Assembly: GCF_032854445.1 (NCBI RefSeq)
Contig: NC_088300.1
Coordinates: 24,779,608 to 24,843,607 of the forward strand
Length of the DNA: 64,000 nucleotides
Direction: 5' to 3'
Origin: Liolophura sinensis
Taxonomy: Eukaryota; Mollusca; Polyplacophora; Chitonida; Chitonidae
The notes under the pieces were generated by a model. That model was not told where the DNA came from and ran no database searches. It worked only from the letters and a program-made list of their open reading frames with translations. The position numbers and the translations under genes were made by a program. Below are positions 13,645 through 27,000 of this stretch, in pieces (positions within the stretch are counted from its first letter, which is position 1; every line of letters begins with the position of its first letter).

Positions 13645-15885
13645 GTAACAAGCTGGAAATCTCAGCTCTATTGTGCTCTTGACTCTCTGAGTCGGGAGAC
13701 CAATTCATGTGCAAGAATAATGTGACAAAAGGTATTGACCCGAACGAGAGAATCAGCGTACATGATTATCCTGTCGCGCCATAAGCTGACGCCATCACTA
13801 TGTGATCTGAGCTCATTAAACTGACTCTTGGCTCCAGTATTCAATTGATAACATCGATTACGATTTTACACCGTGCCCAGTACAGAATTGCCAAAATAGC
13901 ACCAAAATAGTACATGATTACGCATGTAGCACCGATTATGAATCCACATGGCGCATAACACAGGGTTGATTGTGGAACCACAAACCACTTGTGTTTTTTA
14001 TGAGGGTATCTCTGTCTAAATGCGGCGGAGAAAAGGCCTATATTTCATCCTCAAGAAATTCATGAGAAACACATTCTAGACCGTATAATTCTATTAAGTA
14101 AAAATTTTGTACAAATATCAACATCCGCTGTAAAATGTGTACAGCTGTCGTAGATTACTACATATTCTCCCCTCCAAGACCACCACCCCCCCCTCACACC
14201 GCAAAAAAGAAACGCATACGTGGCGCCTGTTTATGACACCAAATGGACGCTGAGTGGCCTTCTGTCTTCCTCGTTGTGTAATTTGGTTGGGAATTAAATC
14301 AAGTATCCCACTTTGAAATAGGTCACAATTCACTTATACTTTTCCTTATTCGAAACCTATGTATATAGATATAAACACACAACTGCATATTGGATTAAAA
14401 GGGAACGGAATGGATGCTGATTCAGTTCAGGGTAATAGGATCTCCTGGGTTAAAAGTCCTGCTTGGTCCTTCATTCCTTTGTTTGTGATTACATGCATGT
14501 TAACGTAACTTAACTCAGCGCCATACCGTTATGTTGTTTATGTAACGTAAATATATAACCCCTCCTTTCTTCATTCATATCCTACATATTTAATTAGGTG
14601 TAAGACATAACTGTAAACCCAAATGTCATCTTCATTCACCTTGTTAGAACAAAGCCGTATTGACGTTAAAACACATAGATGACCTAGATAAAAGAACAAA
14701 TTACTCGGGATCTTACGACAGTCACAGAGAGAAACATATTGCGCAAAATTGTATGCGATGTCTACTACAATGTAATTCTGCAATCTAATTCTCGTAAGGA
14801 CAAAGATGAAATATTGCCGACGTGGCGTTATGCCATAATCATTATTTCATTATAAATAAAGTTCAGCTTTCTTAAAATAATATTATTCTTTTTGCCTTAA
14901 AGGTAAAAAAAGACGCGTCAGGCGAAATACTTTTTTTTACCGTTATATGAAATATACTTGCTCCACATTCCAGATATAACTGTTGCTTATGGTACTATTA
15001 GGACATCATTGCAATTTAAGTACCATGAGCAATTTGTCTCCTTACGGATATTATCCAGGGAAGGGCTTGACAAATTTAAACTCAAAGCTTGACGTTTACC
15101 ATTGTTGTCTGGAGTGCATGTGGACACAATGGCCTGTGGCCAGCACTCTGCCTGGCTTTGACAGCAGACTCCGTATGAGATCTAGTGGGCTAAGATTAAG
15201 TAGTCTCTCAGATAATGAACACTGTAAATCTGTGTTAATTCCTGTGTTGTAACCAATTTTCTTTTGTCTTAATCCTGCTCTCCGATTTGATATCTCTGAG
15301 TACTTTATTATATTTTGCCATTTTGGATCTGGTCACAGGAAACATGTTAATGAGAATCGCCCTGGCAATACGCCATAGCTTTCCCCACTACGTCCATGTG
15401 TCGTACTTCAATGACCAGAGCATTTTATGGCCAATTTATTCCCAGCCGAGGAAAATATCGGACATCTCCATAAGAATGACCTATTACGCCTTCAACATGT
15501 AACACTTCTACTGCATGACAGAAATAATCCAGATAGGGAATTTCTCAAAGATATACTGCTATACCTAAAATACACTTTCTATAAATATCATTTTCGCTAA
15601 GCTGGATACTTTTTTAGAGCATTCCAAAGACGCTTTGGCAGTATCATTGGTTGCCCGTTAAGTATGTTGTCTCCAATGAACTGCTGAGTACCATCCTTCA
15701 AAAGGCCTGGCTGTGGAATTATTGTTATTCCCAGAAAGCGTGTCAACCGCCTTGCAACTAGCACAAGCCTATTTATTTCTCTCTGCTCTAATGTTCTTAT
15801 ACGTCAGTGTGATTTACAAATCTCGATGTCAGATCTTGAAGAGTGTTTTCGGTGTCTTGGAAGGAAGCCATACCATACTTTATAA
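13645..15885. other. Gene-free region between satellite and SINE
   Basis: No gene, RNA or repeat could be recognised. A few frames of 70-90 codons exist on both strands, but they lack any family motif and flanking splice sites that would join them into a longer product. Confidence 0.5.
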
Positions 15886-15889
15886 AGTA

Positions 15890-16030
15890 AATGGACCTAG
15901 GCCGAGTGGTTATGATGTGCTTGTCATTTTAATTAATCGTTACATCCAATCCCATTCTTGGACAAGGAATTTTATGCCTAAATCTAGACATTGTTCTCGG
16001 AACTGCAGTGGCAATAACTGTTCGGGTGTG
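15890..16030 (+). mobile_element. SINE, tRNA-Ser-like head family, copy 1 (diverged)
   Basis: The segment opens with GGACCTAGGCCGAGTGGTTA, close to the acceptor arm and A box of a type-II (Ser/Leu) tRNA. The downstream body (ATCCCATTCTTGGACAAGGAA) aligns with the body of the copy at 17820. The 3' end is not clear and no target-site duplication was found. It overlaps the end of a 111-codon open frame (15713-16048), which I do not regard as a gene. Confidence 0.6.
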
Positions 16031-16039
16031 GTCTCTGAT

Positions 16040-17630
16040 GTGGTCTAACATCACTATAACGTCACACGAGCGAAAATTCGCCTAACTGTGTCGAATGTCG
16101 GTGTGGTTTTCGGGCACTCCTGTTCCACCACCAAATCTGCCTGTAGTGTAAGCGGAAAAAATGCCTGCTTATGGTGTTAAACTACAACCAAGACAATCAA
16201 ATAAACAGACTTGAGATAAACACTGTCGATTGCCAAGAGCTTCACATGTGCTGTGCTCATCTGCCTTTGGAGTATGGATGTAGAAGCAATACTGAGCAGA
16301 CATGTGAAAATGACAAAAATACACTGCACATAATATCTTTTGACGATCTTCACTCCGAAGACGCAAAAATTGGCGACTTACCGAAAACAATAACCATTTC
16401 CTTAATACACCCGACGTTTGAATGTAAGCTTCAAATCCAACATTTGTAACTCATGCGCTATGCTGTCAACCGATAAAGTACGATATCAGTGGAAAATCAC
16501 AAGGCCCATTCCAAAGCAAACAACGTAATTTCCTCACACAGCCACATGCATAGAAGCTGTTCAAAGCCATGTAAAAGAGAAACGTCAGCAGTCATGAATG
16601 ATGCCAGAACAATAAGTTGAAAGTCCGCACCTAATGTCTAGGTTAAATGTTAACTTGCTGTGACTTAAAGACACCCTTCATTTCAACATTTCATGAGATG
16701 TTCATTGTCAACAAGACGTTCATCAACATTCCTTCGCTCTCGTTGTTCCTGTGGAGCCTTGATGGGAAAGTTTGTCGATTACTTATCAAAGGTCGTTGAT
16801 TCCAACCATAAAATTGACCGATATCCTAAAAGTATAAATTTCTTGAGTATCGTTTTAAACAAAAATTAAATTAATGTATTTATAGACGTAGAGCACAGAA
16901 AGTAAAAGCAATGCAAAGACGACAGTGAGATAGTTGACAAACGGTGTAATCGGTGTCAATTCACTTCTTTCAGGGTTTTATTCTAACTGTTCGTGAACAA
17001 GATTTGATAAATAATGAAGCTCAAAACTGACATTCTGCTCTTTCCCTTTATATCGACCAATAATCTGGTAGTAGTGGGTGAAATAGTTAAAGGAGTAAGG
17101 AAGAGCAAAATCAAATTTCTGAATATCGCAGATATGGGTACAGGGATGTTTTGATCATTTGATTCATTTGGTAGTGAAGGAAAACTCGATTAAATGTTGC
17201 TTGAAGTGTTCCTAGCTCCAAGTGGATTTATTCCTTTCTATATATTCCTTCCCTCTCGCTTCCATGTTGACCATTATTATACCTCATAGAGTAATTCTTG
17301 GTTTCCATTGTTCAATTCACGATTAAATGATATTCCGCTAAACATGATGTACAATGACCACGTACTCTTACTCTAGCTAAGCAACGCCACGGCCGCAAGG
17401 TAATACCCCGCGTGCACGAGGCAAAAGTCAACGATCTCGTGCTAATATCCAACGACCACTTGCGTTTATTTTACTGCAGCTACCTCCCTTTTTGTGCGTC
17501 TCTAACGTCTGCTTGTTTGTAAACAACCGAATGATGGCTAGTTACGCCATCGATGTATAAATTTGGCGACCTAAAGTACTAACTGAGCGAGTACACTTTT
17601 CTGGGTATAGTAATACATATAATGCATGTT
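16040..17630. other. Gene-free region
   Basis: A 92-codon open frame (16171-16449, plus) begins with ATG but shows no domain, signal peptide or splice context that I recognise. The rest is AT-rich and unremarkable. Confidence 0.45.
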
Positions 17631-17634
17631 GAGT

Positions 17635-17712
17635 GATGGGATATCAGGAATTGTCAGCTCCGCAATTCTTAAATACTCTTTCTCTTGAGCTGACAATTCC
17701 TGATATCCCATC
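17635..17712. repeat. Perfect 26-bp inverted repeat with 26-nt loop
   Basis: Arm 17635-17660 (GATGGGATATCAGG ... CAGCTC) is the exact reverse complement of arm 17687-17712 (GAGCTG ... CATC), separated by a 26-nt AT-rich loop. All 26 positions pair. It could be a pre-miRNA-like or siRNA-producing hairpin, the ends of a small foldback element, or a recent inverted duplication. The sequence alone does not decide between these. Confidence 0.95.
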
Positions 17713-17819
17713 CGTTAAGATGTAATATCTGGTCACTGTGATATGCAAATCTTATGTTTCAGAATTTGATGTATGTTTTCAATATTTTTTAATATACAAG
17801 AGAATACTCGGGAAAGACA

Positions 17820-18085
17820 GTGGACCGAGACGGAGTGGTTAAGGTGCTTGCCTTTTAAGTGTCAAGCCCAAACCCATTTTCTGATAAGGAAATTTCTTTA
17901 GATTTCTGTGTTTGTTCTCCGATTGTGGTACATGTATGCAACGAATGCACGATTATGTTTTCTTCTGTGATCTTCCATGATCTGGCGGAAATCCGCAGAG
18001 ACTATAGCATATGTGGATGTTATGATCATCTGATTGATTTTGCACGAAAGCCCTCCAGCGATTGTTTACTAATATGTTCCTAGCT
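17820..18085 (+). mobile_element. SINE, tRNA-Ser-like head family, copy 2
   Basis: The element starts GTGGACCGAGACGGAGTGGT, followed by TAAGGTGCTTGCCTTTTAAG, resembling the D-arm/A-box and anticodon arm of a type-II tRNA. Its body (AACCCATTTTCTGATAAGGAA) matches the copy at 15890. It begins about 100 bp after the perfect hairpin at 17635. The boundaries at the 3' side are approximate, and no target-site duplication was identified. Confidence 0.6.
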
Positions 18086-18089
18086 CTTT

Positions 18090-21000
18090 GGGCTCTAACC
18101 TACATTCTAATCCTATGTTGCTATATAAGAAAACATTTACTACAAAATGCGACATGCCGTATTACCGATAATATGTCCCTTTATCCGTAAATAAGGGGTT
18201 CATTTACATCATTCAAATTTACCAAAATGCATATTGATTTAGCGGTTTATTAATTTTAAAAAACTCATTAAAACCTATTCTGTCTCATACGGCTAAATTG
18301 TATTTGCCTTAAAATAAGGCTTTAAAGGTGTGCCTTGAAACGTTCGGAATGTTCGGGTTCGAAAGATTGTAATTTTGCCCCTTCACCTCTCGAAAAGTTT
18401 CCCTTAACCATTTGAAATCTGCTAACAGAAAGACAAAATGAAGACGTCTAATAACGTATCCTGTAGAACACTCACCTTTGGACAAATAATACAGAATCAT
18501 CCCATGATTTATTTTGAATAATTTACAACAGATGCAACTAGATGCAATCAATAATCAGACTGTTTTGTTTAACTATGCATTAAGAAAATCAAACAAGGCT
18601 TTTTATGCAACGAAGTTTATTTTCAATTCAGGCGTTAAGCTTCGTGTTTTTCACTCTATCTCTCTCTCAAGGATATGATACAAACTGACTCTCGCCATTT
18701 GCAATGAAACGCCTTCATGCAATGCACTTTTGCGGAGATCCTGGCCAGCATTGGACGTCAGTAAAGTGCGTTTTTCCAATGGACGCTGGAGCTTGATACG
18801 TCAATAGGCTTAACCAATTTACCAAAACAGTATCCGGGCAATCCCATACTAATGCGCTCTCAGATGCATCTGACCCTTTCCTTTCGGCCCCACTCTAAAC
18901 CGTTCCCTCCGGCACGGTCTTCCCTTATTTGCTTTGATGACATTTAGAACGCTATGATTCTGGATGCCTTCTACAAATAAACTACAAATTACGATGCCGG
19001 GAATGGACCACCGTGTTCCAAATTCTCTGAATCCGAGAGGTTTTCAATCGAAAGCTGTATAATGCACTGAAGACACTCTGTTGCATATCATTTCATCATT
19101 AATAAATTGACCCCAATCAGTATAGATGTGCGGGCAAACATTTGCTTGATTAATTAGGCATGCCTTGCATATATGCTTACCGCTGGATAAGTTTATGAAG
19201 AGAACGATTTGCTGTGATGGATCTACGGAATGCCTTTGCTATTAGCAGAGGGATGAAAGGGTTTGGCCGAAATATGTACTAATTTAATCTATGATTCAAG
19301 TCCAACATTTGTATACAACTCGTAAACCATTCAGGAGCGTCGAAAGTCCATAGTCGCAAGACCCATTCCTAAAGTATTTAACCACAAACGTGAATTTCCG
19401 TTATAACCATTTGTGTCCTCTTATCTTTGGGACATAATTCTCAATGAGTTAATGAAACGTCCTGAGCACATTGCTTGCTTGTAAAAATAAATTAATTATT
19501 TCATCTGAATGCTTGCTTCAAATAACAATTTATCATGAAAATCGGAATGGAGAATTGTTTCAAGGAACAAGTACAATTATCTGTAGAATGTCAAACAAAA
19601 TTGAATACCACTGAAATTGATATTACCATGTCGCAGAATGAAGAGCGTGGTGTTTGCCAAGTGCTCTTCACACCCTAGTACAGACCAATTGATTTGAAAG
19701 GTTACAAAGTGGCGAGCATTTCTTGACGAAATTAAAAAGATCGGATTTGATACTTAAGAAATCTGTGCGGTTTATCCGATTTCTTTACCCCCGGGTGAGT
19801 CGTGTCGCGTACGTCACTGGGCAGCTGTGGGTGACAAGAACGAGGCGCTCTAAGACAGTTCGCTATTGATTTCTGACTAGGACTTCACTACACGTCGGTC
19901 CGGGGACTGCCGCTTGACTCCTTAAGTCGGCCGCTCTGTCACAAAGCTATTATCATCAACGATAAGCACTGTGAAATTCCCCTCTCAAGCACCCGGCCGC
20001 CTAGTATCCAATCTAAGCGACATACTTGGACGTCCAAGGCTTAAATAAACACGTCATTTCCATGCCCTCGTTTGCGTCAAATCCTGGAATTTTTTTCAAA
20101 TCAAGATGGCGGCTGTATCAGATGATCGTACGGTCGTTAACAGATCGTGCCATTAACATTAATTAACAAACAGGCCGCAAGCATTCTTAATCCGATTCAA
20201 GGATAATACTTCTTCAGAAAAATGAGAATCCAGCACGGTATCAGCCCCAAACTTGACAAAGAGGATGTTTCCCTGTCGTTTTGACTGTCATCCAAGTCAC
20301 TCGAAAGTCGTTAGTGTAGTGAAAATGTGAACCTTGTGAGGCTTGGCCTGGCCTAGTCAGAGTGGGACGCCACAGGACCGTGTATCCATAAAACAGCGGC
20401 TGTATACCTCTAAACGCCGAATGCCAAATGCGCTCACCGTTATATTAAACCTAAACCATCTATTTTAAAATTTAAAACAAAAATTCATTTCCCATTTTCT
20501 ATAATTGCATTTTTCTCTCTCTAATACAAATACAGATTCGCTTTGAATACAAATCCTGTATATAACAATCGTTGAAAGTCCAATATAATATTACATATTT
20601 TGATGCACTGTCTTATTAGAAATACGTTAGTTTTTACATCACCGCCACTCCACACCAGCGTTTTATGTAATCATTTTTGCAGATTTTGAGATGTTATGGC
20701 TTCTCTGAACTTTATTTTGCAGTTTCTTGCCTTTTCAATTTATTGTTTTGTGTAGGGTTTTTTCGTTTTAAAGTAATCTTCGTTGTTATAGCTTATATAA
20801 TTGAATTTATTTAAAAACTGCAGGATGATGTTTTGAAATGTCAACAGTTACTGAGACTGTTACTGCAGTTTCCGATATTTACGTTATCATCAACTATATA
20901 CATGTATACGGACACTTCTGAGAAAAAAGAAACACCTTCGGCAAAATAGCTTTTTTTGCGCCTTGACATTTCACATACCATGGTTACACTTTCTGTTGCA

Positions 21001-21160
21001 TGTGAATCGTGTGGTAGGTACATATAAAAACAACTTTTGTGTCACCAACTTTTATTTGCTTTTGTCATTACTAGTTTTATCCTTATTTCAGTCATATCAG
21101 GATATCATATGACTGCAATCCTTCCGTGTACAGCATGTCTCATAACGACTTATTGCGAAC
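18090..21160. other. Gene-free region with GC-richer islands
   Basis: No gene was recognised. Two stretches (about 18690-18920 and 19790-20010) are less AT-rich than their surroundings and look like unique sequence. They could be regulatory elements, but no motif proves this. Confidence 0.45.
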
Positions 21161-21163
21161 TCA

Positions 21164-21425
21164 GGGTAATCCGTGGCCGAGGGGGTTTGCCTTTTAGCGT
21201 GGCATAATGACCCAGAGGCCTCCCACCAACTTGGCCGCTGTAAGTTCAAGTCCAGCCCATGCGGGAATCCTTCCCAGCCGTCCGTGGGAAGGTCTTCCAG
21301 GTTTCTGCGGGTGATCGTGGGTTTCCCAGGCTCTGACCCGTTTTCTCCCACCATGATATTGACCGCCGTCAAATAAGTGGAATATTCTTGAGTACGGCGT
21401 AAAACACCAATGAAAAAAATTAATA
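21164..21425 (+). mobile_element. Main-family tRNA SINE, plus orientation, diverged
   Basis: The head (GGTAATCCGTGGCCGAGGGG) carries a decayed A box. It is followed by GTAAGTTCAAGTCCAG (B box), the central block ending TTTTCTCCCACCATGATATT, the TTCTTGAGTACGGCGTAAAA 3' block and a short A-rich tail. All parts of the family consensus are present. Open frames on both strands over this interval are repeat-derived. Confidence 0.85.
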
Positions 21426-21999
21426 TTGCAAACTCTTTTTACCACTTAAGACTTCATTGTATCCATATCTCCCTCAGGTACAACAACGGCACATATATGT
21501 CTTGATGATGTAGATGATGTTCACACCTGTATTCTATACTGTGGCCTTAATAATAGATGATCATTGACTTTCGTATTCTATCCATTTTTATACAATACAC
21601 GTGTGTGATTATTCAGTCGTCTGGTCCGTTGGGCTTGACATTAAATGATTATTCACTCTCGTGGTTCTTTTGTTATTGATAACAGTTCATTATTCACTGT
21701 TGTTTACTAATCTTCTCGGGTAGGGGAGGTCCGAAATTTCTACCGTATTGAACGCTAATACATGATCACGGTTTCATTGGAACATTCCTTATGGTCATTA
21801 ACTTAGGGAACAAGATAACACAGGCCCTATATACAGACAATACCACACATGACATGTTGCATGATCGTATATAATACCATATAGCTAAATTATTCATGTC
21901 TAGTCAAAAACATCACTGGCTGCCACTGGCTATGGCCCCGTGTTTCCTGTTATCTCAAACCGTTACTAGGACGAGCCGAATATAACACCCGACATTGTC

Positions 22000-24010
22000 A
22001 TTTAAACGCTTCTAGCGAGAAAACTATGAATCGTAGCTCAAATCCGTTGGCATATCACGCAAAGAGCATGTCTTGGGCTTCAATAGTTTCACATTTTCTA
22101 GTTCCCATAGTTCTCGAGTTCTGTGATATTTTAAAACTACTTGTGATGTCACAACTTCCACCAAGTCGAGCTTCCAAAGTTTTCATCGGAAGTCAACGAA
22201 TTTTTCATTCTTAATGTGACTACCAATGGTCTACCTGCATATAAAATTTCAAAACAATCGGTTCAGTGGTTCTTGAGAAGATGTTTAAACGATCTCATAT
22301 AATATCAAATATGGCCACCAAACCACGTGACATAAAAAGTATTGGGCTCCGTAGTCCACTGCTTCACGTATTGGATAATGTTATTGCAAAATTTCAAGTC
22401 AAATCGGTCAAACGATCTAGGCTGTGTGTCGCTCACAAAATTGGTAGAAAAGTTACCGATCTGTACACACAACTTTTAGCGTCCACTTTTTAAAACTTTC
22501 CACTTCCTCCACCACAGACCCTTCAAATTGTCAGTTCTATGCTCTTTTGAAAAGACCCCAGCTTTTTCTAATACGACGAAAAAGAACAGAGGTAAGCCAT
22601 TTTAAACAACGAACTCTCCGAACGAGTGAATTGCATGTACCTTGGCGAAACCAGATCTCGTACAAATGAATCATAGTGTTCATACTTAAATCCGACATGC
22701 ATTTGGTAAAATTTGACATGTGTTCATCACTCCGCTTCGTTCAGCCACAATAAGATTACAACATCAACACGCTCCAGGTTTCACGGTATGGTCCATATCA
22801 TTTGTCATTCTGGATTACGTTAAGTAGGAACTGTATTTGATTTGTGCGTTATTTCAGCATTGACTTTGAACCTGAGACTGCTAAATACCATGTGCCAAAA
22901 GAAAGAAAGTAAGAATGGTAAGGAACAGACTGGACTTAAACCAGAGGCTGATAGGACTGTTAGTCTGGTGCCACGTAGCCAGCACTCTACAGTGAACGAC
23001 TTCTAGTGCGAAGTCTAGCGCGAAACTCCCGTGTTATTTGAATGAGAACTTTTGTCAGTTTTGTTTTCGTATGTGCGTTGGGGACTTTGCGTCATACTTC
23101 ATATTTTTGATGATTTTTTGGTCATAACCTGAAATCTATACCAAGTACAAAGATATATCTTACAGATTTGCAATCCTGACGCCAAGGAGTAGTGGACAGT
23201 GTGATTATTTAAGCTTATGAAGCAGTTTTTAGACTTGACATACTTTTAAGTTAATTTCATTTTAGTTACAGCATAACTTGTATACCAAACAAATTTTTTT
23301 TTTTACAATATAGGCACGGCGATCAACCTGAGACTTACAAGTGAAATTTCGTCCAAAGATCATGAGCCGATATTACAGAAAAGATGTTTAAGTTTATCAA
23401 TTCAAAATGGTTGCTAAATCACGTGACTGGCCGAACAGCAGAAAATGTCAACAGCTACTTCATATGCTCGCTATTGAAAATGCCAAGTTTCTTTTTTCTA
23501 CCTTTACCGGTTTTGGAGATATTGCAATTTTACGAGCTGACTATGAATAAAAATAAAAAGCTTTTAAACGCATTTTAATGGCAAACCCTAGCCCTGCGGT
23601 CCTTAGTCAAAAATGGAGATCTGTAGTTAATCTATCTACTGACAAATTTTCAGCTTCATAGCGGTGTCCAATCACCTGACATTTGTAAAATTACATCAAA
23701 ATGAGCTGTAATTGTTAAAGAAAAAATATACACCGTAGGAAAAAGCTAAAAGCAGGTCAAACTATATCTAACTGCTATCTTGTTTTTTTTTCAAAAATTC
23801 AACCATAAGTCATGACGTGACTAAAACGACCAATAGCGAGCTTCCACATTTCTCGACCGATTTGCAGAAAGTTAACAGCTGTGACGCGCAGTTTTCTCGC
23901 AAAATAAAAAAAACTGTTGTGAAAGAAAAAGAAGAATAATCTGAGAGAGAACAAGAGTCTTCCGGGGGAAGCTTGGAAGCCTAATAATAATAATCTGAAC
24001 TAAAACAATA
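22000..24010. repeat. Diverged long dispersed repeat with internal duplication
   Basis: Motifs recur about 1.1 kb apart. ATGGCCACCAAACCACGTGA near 22312 resembles ATGGTTGCTAAATCACGTGA near 23406, and AGAAGATGTTTAAACG near 22274 resembles GAAAAGATGTTTAAG near 23378. Stretches such as TTTCAAGTCAAATCGGTC are typical of old dispersed repeats. No termini or protein remnants can be defined, so the boundaries are rough. Confidence 0.4.
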
Positions 24011-24019
24011 AGTGTCAAG

Positions 24020-27000
24020 CGGGACTACCTGCGTGGACCCCTAAATATAGTATGCGTAATGCGGAGGGAAAAAATTAAACAACGATTCATATCGAAGGTG
24101 TAATAATTTGGTGAATGAATGAATGATAAGAGTCACATTCCACATCGACGGTATGTCAAAGATGTCGTGGAGAGCATTTGGCAAATGCACTGATTGAAAG
24201 AAGCAGTTGACGTCTCCTCACTACATAAAGGGAAGCCCTCCACGATAACGCCATATGTGTACTTGGAAAAACCACGAAAATTTCACGCCCTCATTTATCT
24301 AATTGCTGCGTTAAAAGGTAAAGTTGTGCATTTTAACGCGAAAAACAACACCTGTTAACTCATTGAATAAAACTTTTAAGGATTTTTGCGCTTTATGTAT
24401 AATTTATTATGTCGTCAACATTATCGAGTTTTACTTACAACGTTTTAAATTCAATATCTCTTTTTAACAACATATTTTAATTTAGGAAATCTGAAATGCT
24501 TGTCAAGGGGCGTTTTTTTTCATGTGGTAGTATACTCATCAGGTATATATTTATGTAGTTTCATTCAGCTTGTCCAGTAGAAGGCCAGGCTCCTTGATGT
24601 GGTTACAACATATGTGAGCATAATGTCGGCTTTTATGAAATTCATGCATGAAAAAGCTATAGCGGTAGCTATCGTTTTTTGTTTATTATTTTTGCAAATG
24701 GTCAGCTGTGATTTTAGATAAGTTTAATGTATATGGTTTGAAAGAGTTGAACTGAGCATGTCCATTTGTGGTTTTACACTTGTAATGATCAAACACTTGG
24801 TACACCTGAAAGATATCCTTCCTTGGGCCTTTGATATAGATACGGGAATATGTGACGAGGCCTACATATATATGTATGTTTATACACCTATTATGTTGTC
24901 TATTTGGAAATCGTTTTAAGCAATGGTTTCACAAATACAAACCATATGCAATGAAAATGTACGCTTTCTTAATCACAAATTGAATAACAACCTGTTCATA
25001 ATAACCATTGTCGAATAATATTTAAAATTATGCGATATATACGGTTAAGATATCGTGTATACACTTACCTGGCGTTTACCGCATCGCCATTTTGTTTTAC
25101 CATATATATTTGCGCACGTGTATGTGGATCATTCACACCTTTTCACCTTACGCTGAGTTAGACTCAAAGAATGTTATTATCTTCGCTCAAGATAACGATA
25201 TAGGGTTTAGTAAGCCAAAGTTAACTAGTCCTCTGTTTTAAAATGCGATATTGTTAAAATGAGAGATCGTTTATATGAGATAAAACACGCGAGTTCATAT
25301 TTTACATAGTACATAGTTTATATCAATTTCTATATTTACACAGTTTATTTATTTATATTTTATTTATACTACTGCATACATGAGGTGAATAGAGCCGAAA
25401 TTTCTCTACGTCATTTTTATATTCATTTTTAGTTGATCGACTTGTGATTTTAAAAAATCGTGCTAAATAAGAGTTTTAATAACTGGAAAATACACTGGCA
25501 TTAATAATAACAAATTATTATCTACAAATATAAATATCCCAATCGTGTGTTGCTATATGGAAATTTCCTTACTAAAACAAAATAATATGTATTTCATAGC
25601 GAACAGACAAGGGCGCAGATGCCTCTGACGTACACAGCTTATATATCCCAGGTGATATATGTAATTCAACGGGAACCAAGACTTTACTTGCAAGCGTTTT
25701 CTCACGCTATTAAGTGTTTAGGGATAGAGGTTCCCCTTATAATTGTACTTTCTGCATTTAGGGAAGTCACGGAATGGCTTTCTGCAGGCTTAAGATACAG
25801 AAATTCACAGATTTCAAACATCAAATACTGCATGGAGGGGCTTCGTAGAATAATCTTTGTATACGCGTGAAAAGAATCCAACTGGACTCGAGTGAAAAAT
25901 AAGCTTCCTTAAATATTAACACCATGAATGGAAGATCGGGCCGCTAGGTAAACTAGGCCTTTAACAGCTTCATTAAAACTAAGACAATGAAGGTATACCT
26001 GTTTCAAAGTGAATGCAACGGATGCTTATATATTAGAATAAATTAATATTTGACGTGTGAATTTATAATTAAGTTTGGGGTTATAAAGAGATCCGTCTCA
26101 TATATATACATGTATACAGTCACAAAAGATAGTGATTTGGCTTTCAGGAATAGATTATGGAATGATCCTTATCAAGTCAAGATTGACTGTGAATTGTTTA
26201 ATGACGATAAGATCTATGCACTGGGTAATATGCAACGACAAAAAGACGCGGGGATCTGTAAGATCATCTTGTACAGAATGAAGAAAACCCGATAATGAAT
26301 TTTGAACAATAGTCATGTCACATCAGTATGACAGACATCTTAAATATTTTTCGTTCTAACAACTGTTTTATGATGTGTCGGTCTCCTTTTTAAAAAGTGT
26401 ATGGGCTGTGTTGTGGTCAAAACTATAATGGCGCCCATCAAATGTCATGCATTTCTTTGTAAAACTGCAAACGGAAAAACTTGTTCATGACAATGATAAA
26501 TGATAACTAACTTAAAATATTTTCTCCACAAACATCTGATCTTGTCCATTATCGATTAAGGGAATTCTTAATTACCTCAGAGCAGTAACACAGTAATTAC
26601 CACATCTCCGTCAGACCTTGGAAAAATTTCCAAAGCCATTATAAAGCTGTCAAAATTGTAACGTGGGGAAATCCGTACATACATATCTTTGCGAAAATTG
26701 TATGATTCGTGTCGGTAATTATTTTTCTCGTTCTCCTTAAGCATAAGGAATCGTACAAAACGGTCAAAAATGTTTTCAAATGACATGCTCAACCGTTTTA
26801 TATCTGGGCTGGCGTTGTACTATAGATTCATTACAAAGTCACATTATAGAGCACTTGAAGTAAGATTTTAAAATATCTGTGAGCCTTTCTTTCATGGAAT
26901 AATACTCAGCAGCAACTGTACACTAAATTACATTCTTTAAGTCTTTAACATAAATGCTAAAATTTTAAAAAAAATAATTTGTTTCATAATTCTGAGTATT

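Noticed and set aside
15713-16048. 111-codon plus-strand frame
   Set aside because: Its 3' half overlaps a tRNA-Ser-like SINE, and its first half shows no domain beyond a chance hydrophobic run.
21097-21445. Open frames on both strands near 21.1-21.4 kb
   Set aside because: All fall within a main-family SINE. Similar frames recur in other copies (for example 40649-40840, 54745-55020 and 60908-61138), so they are repeat-derived.
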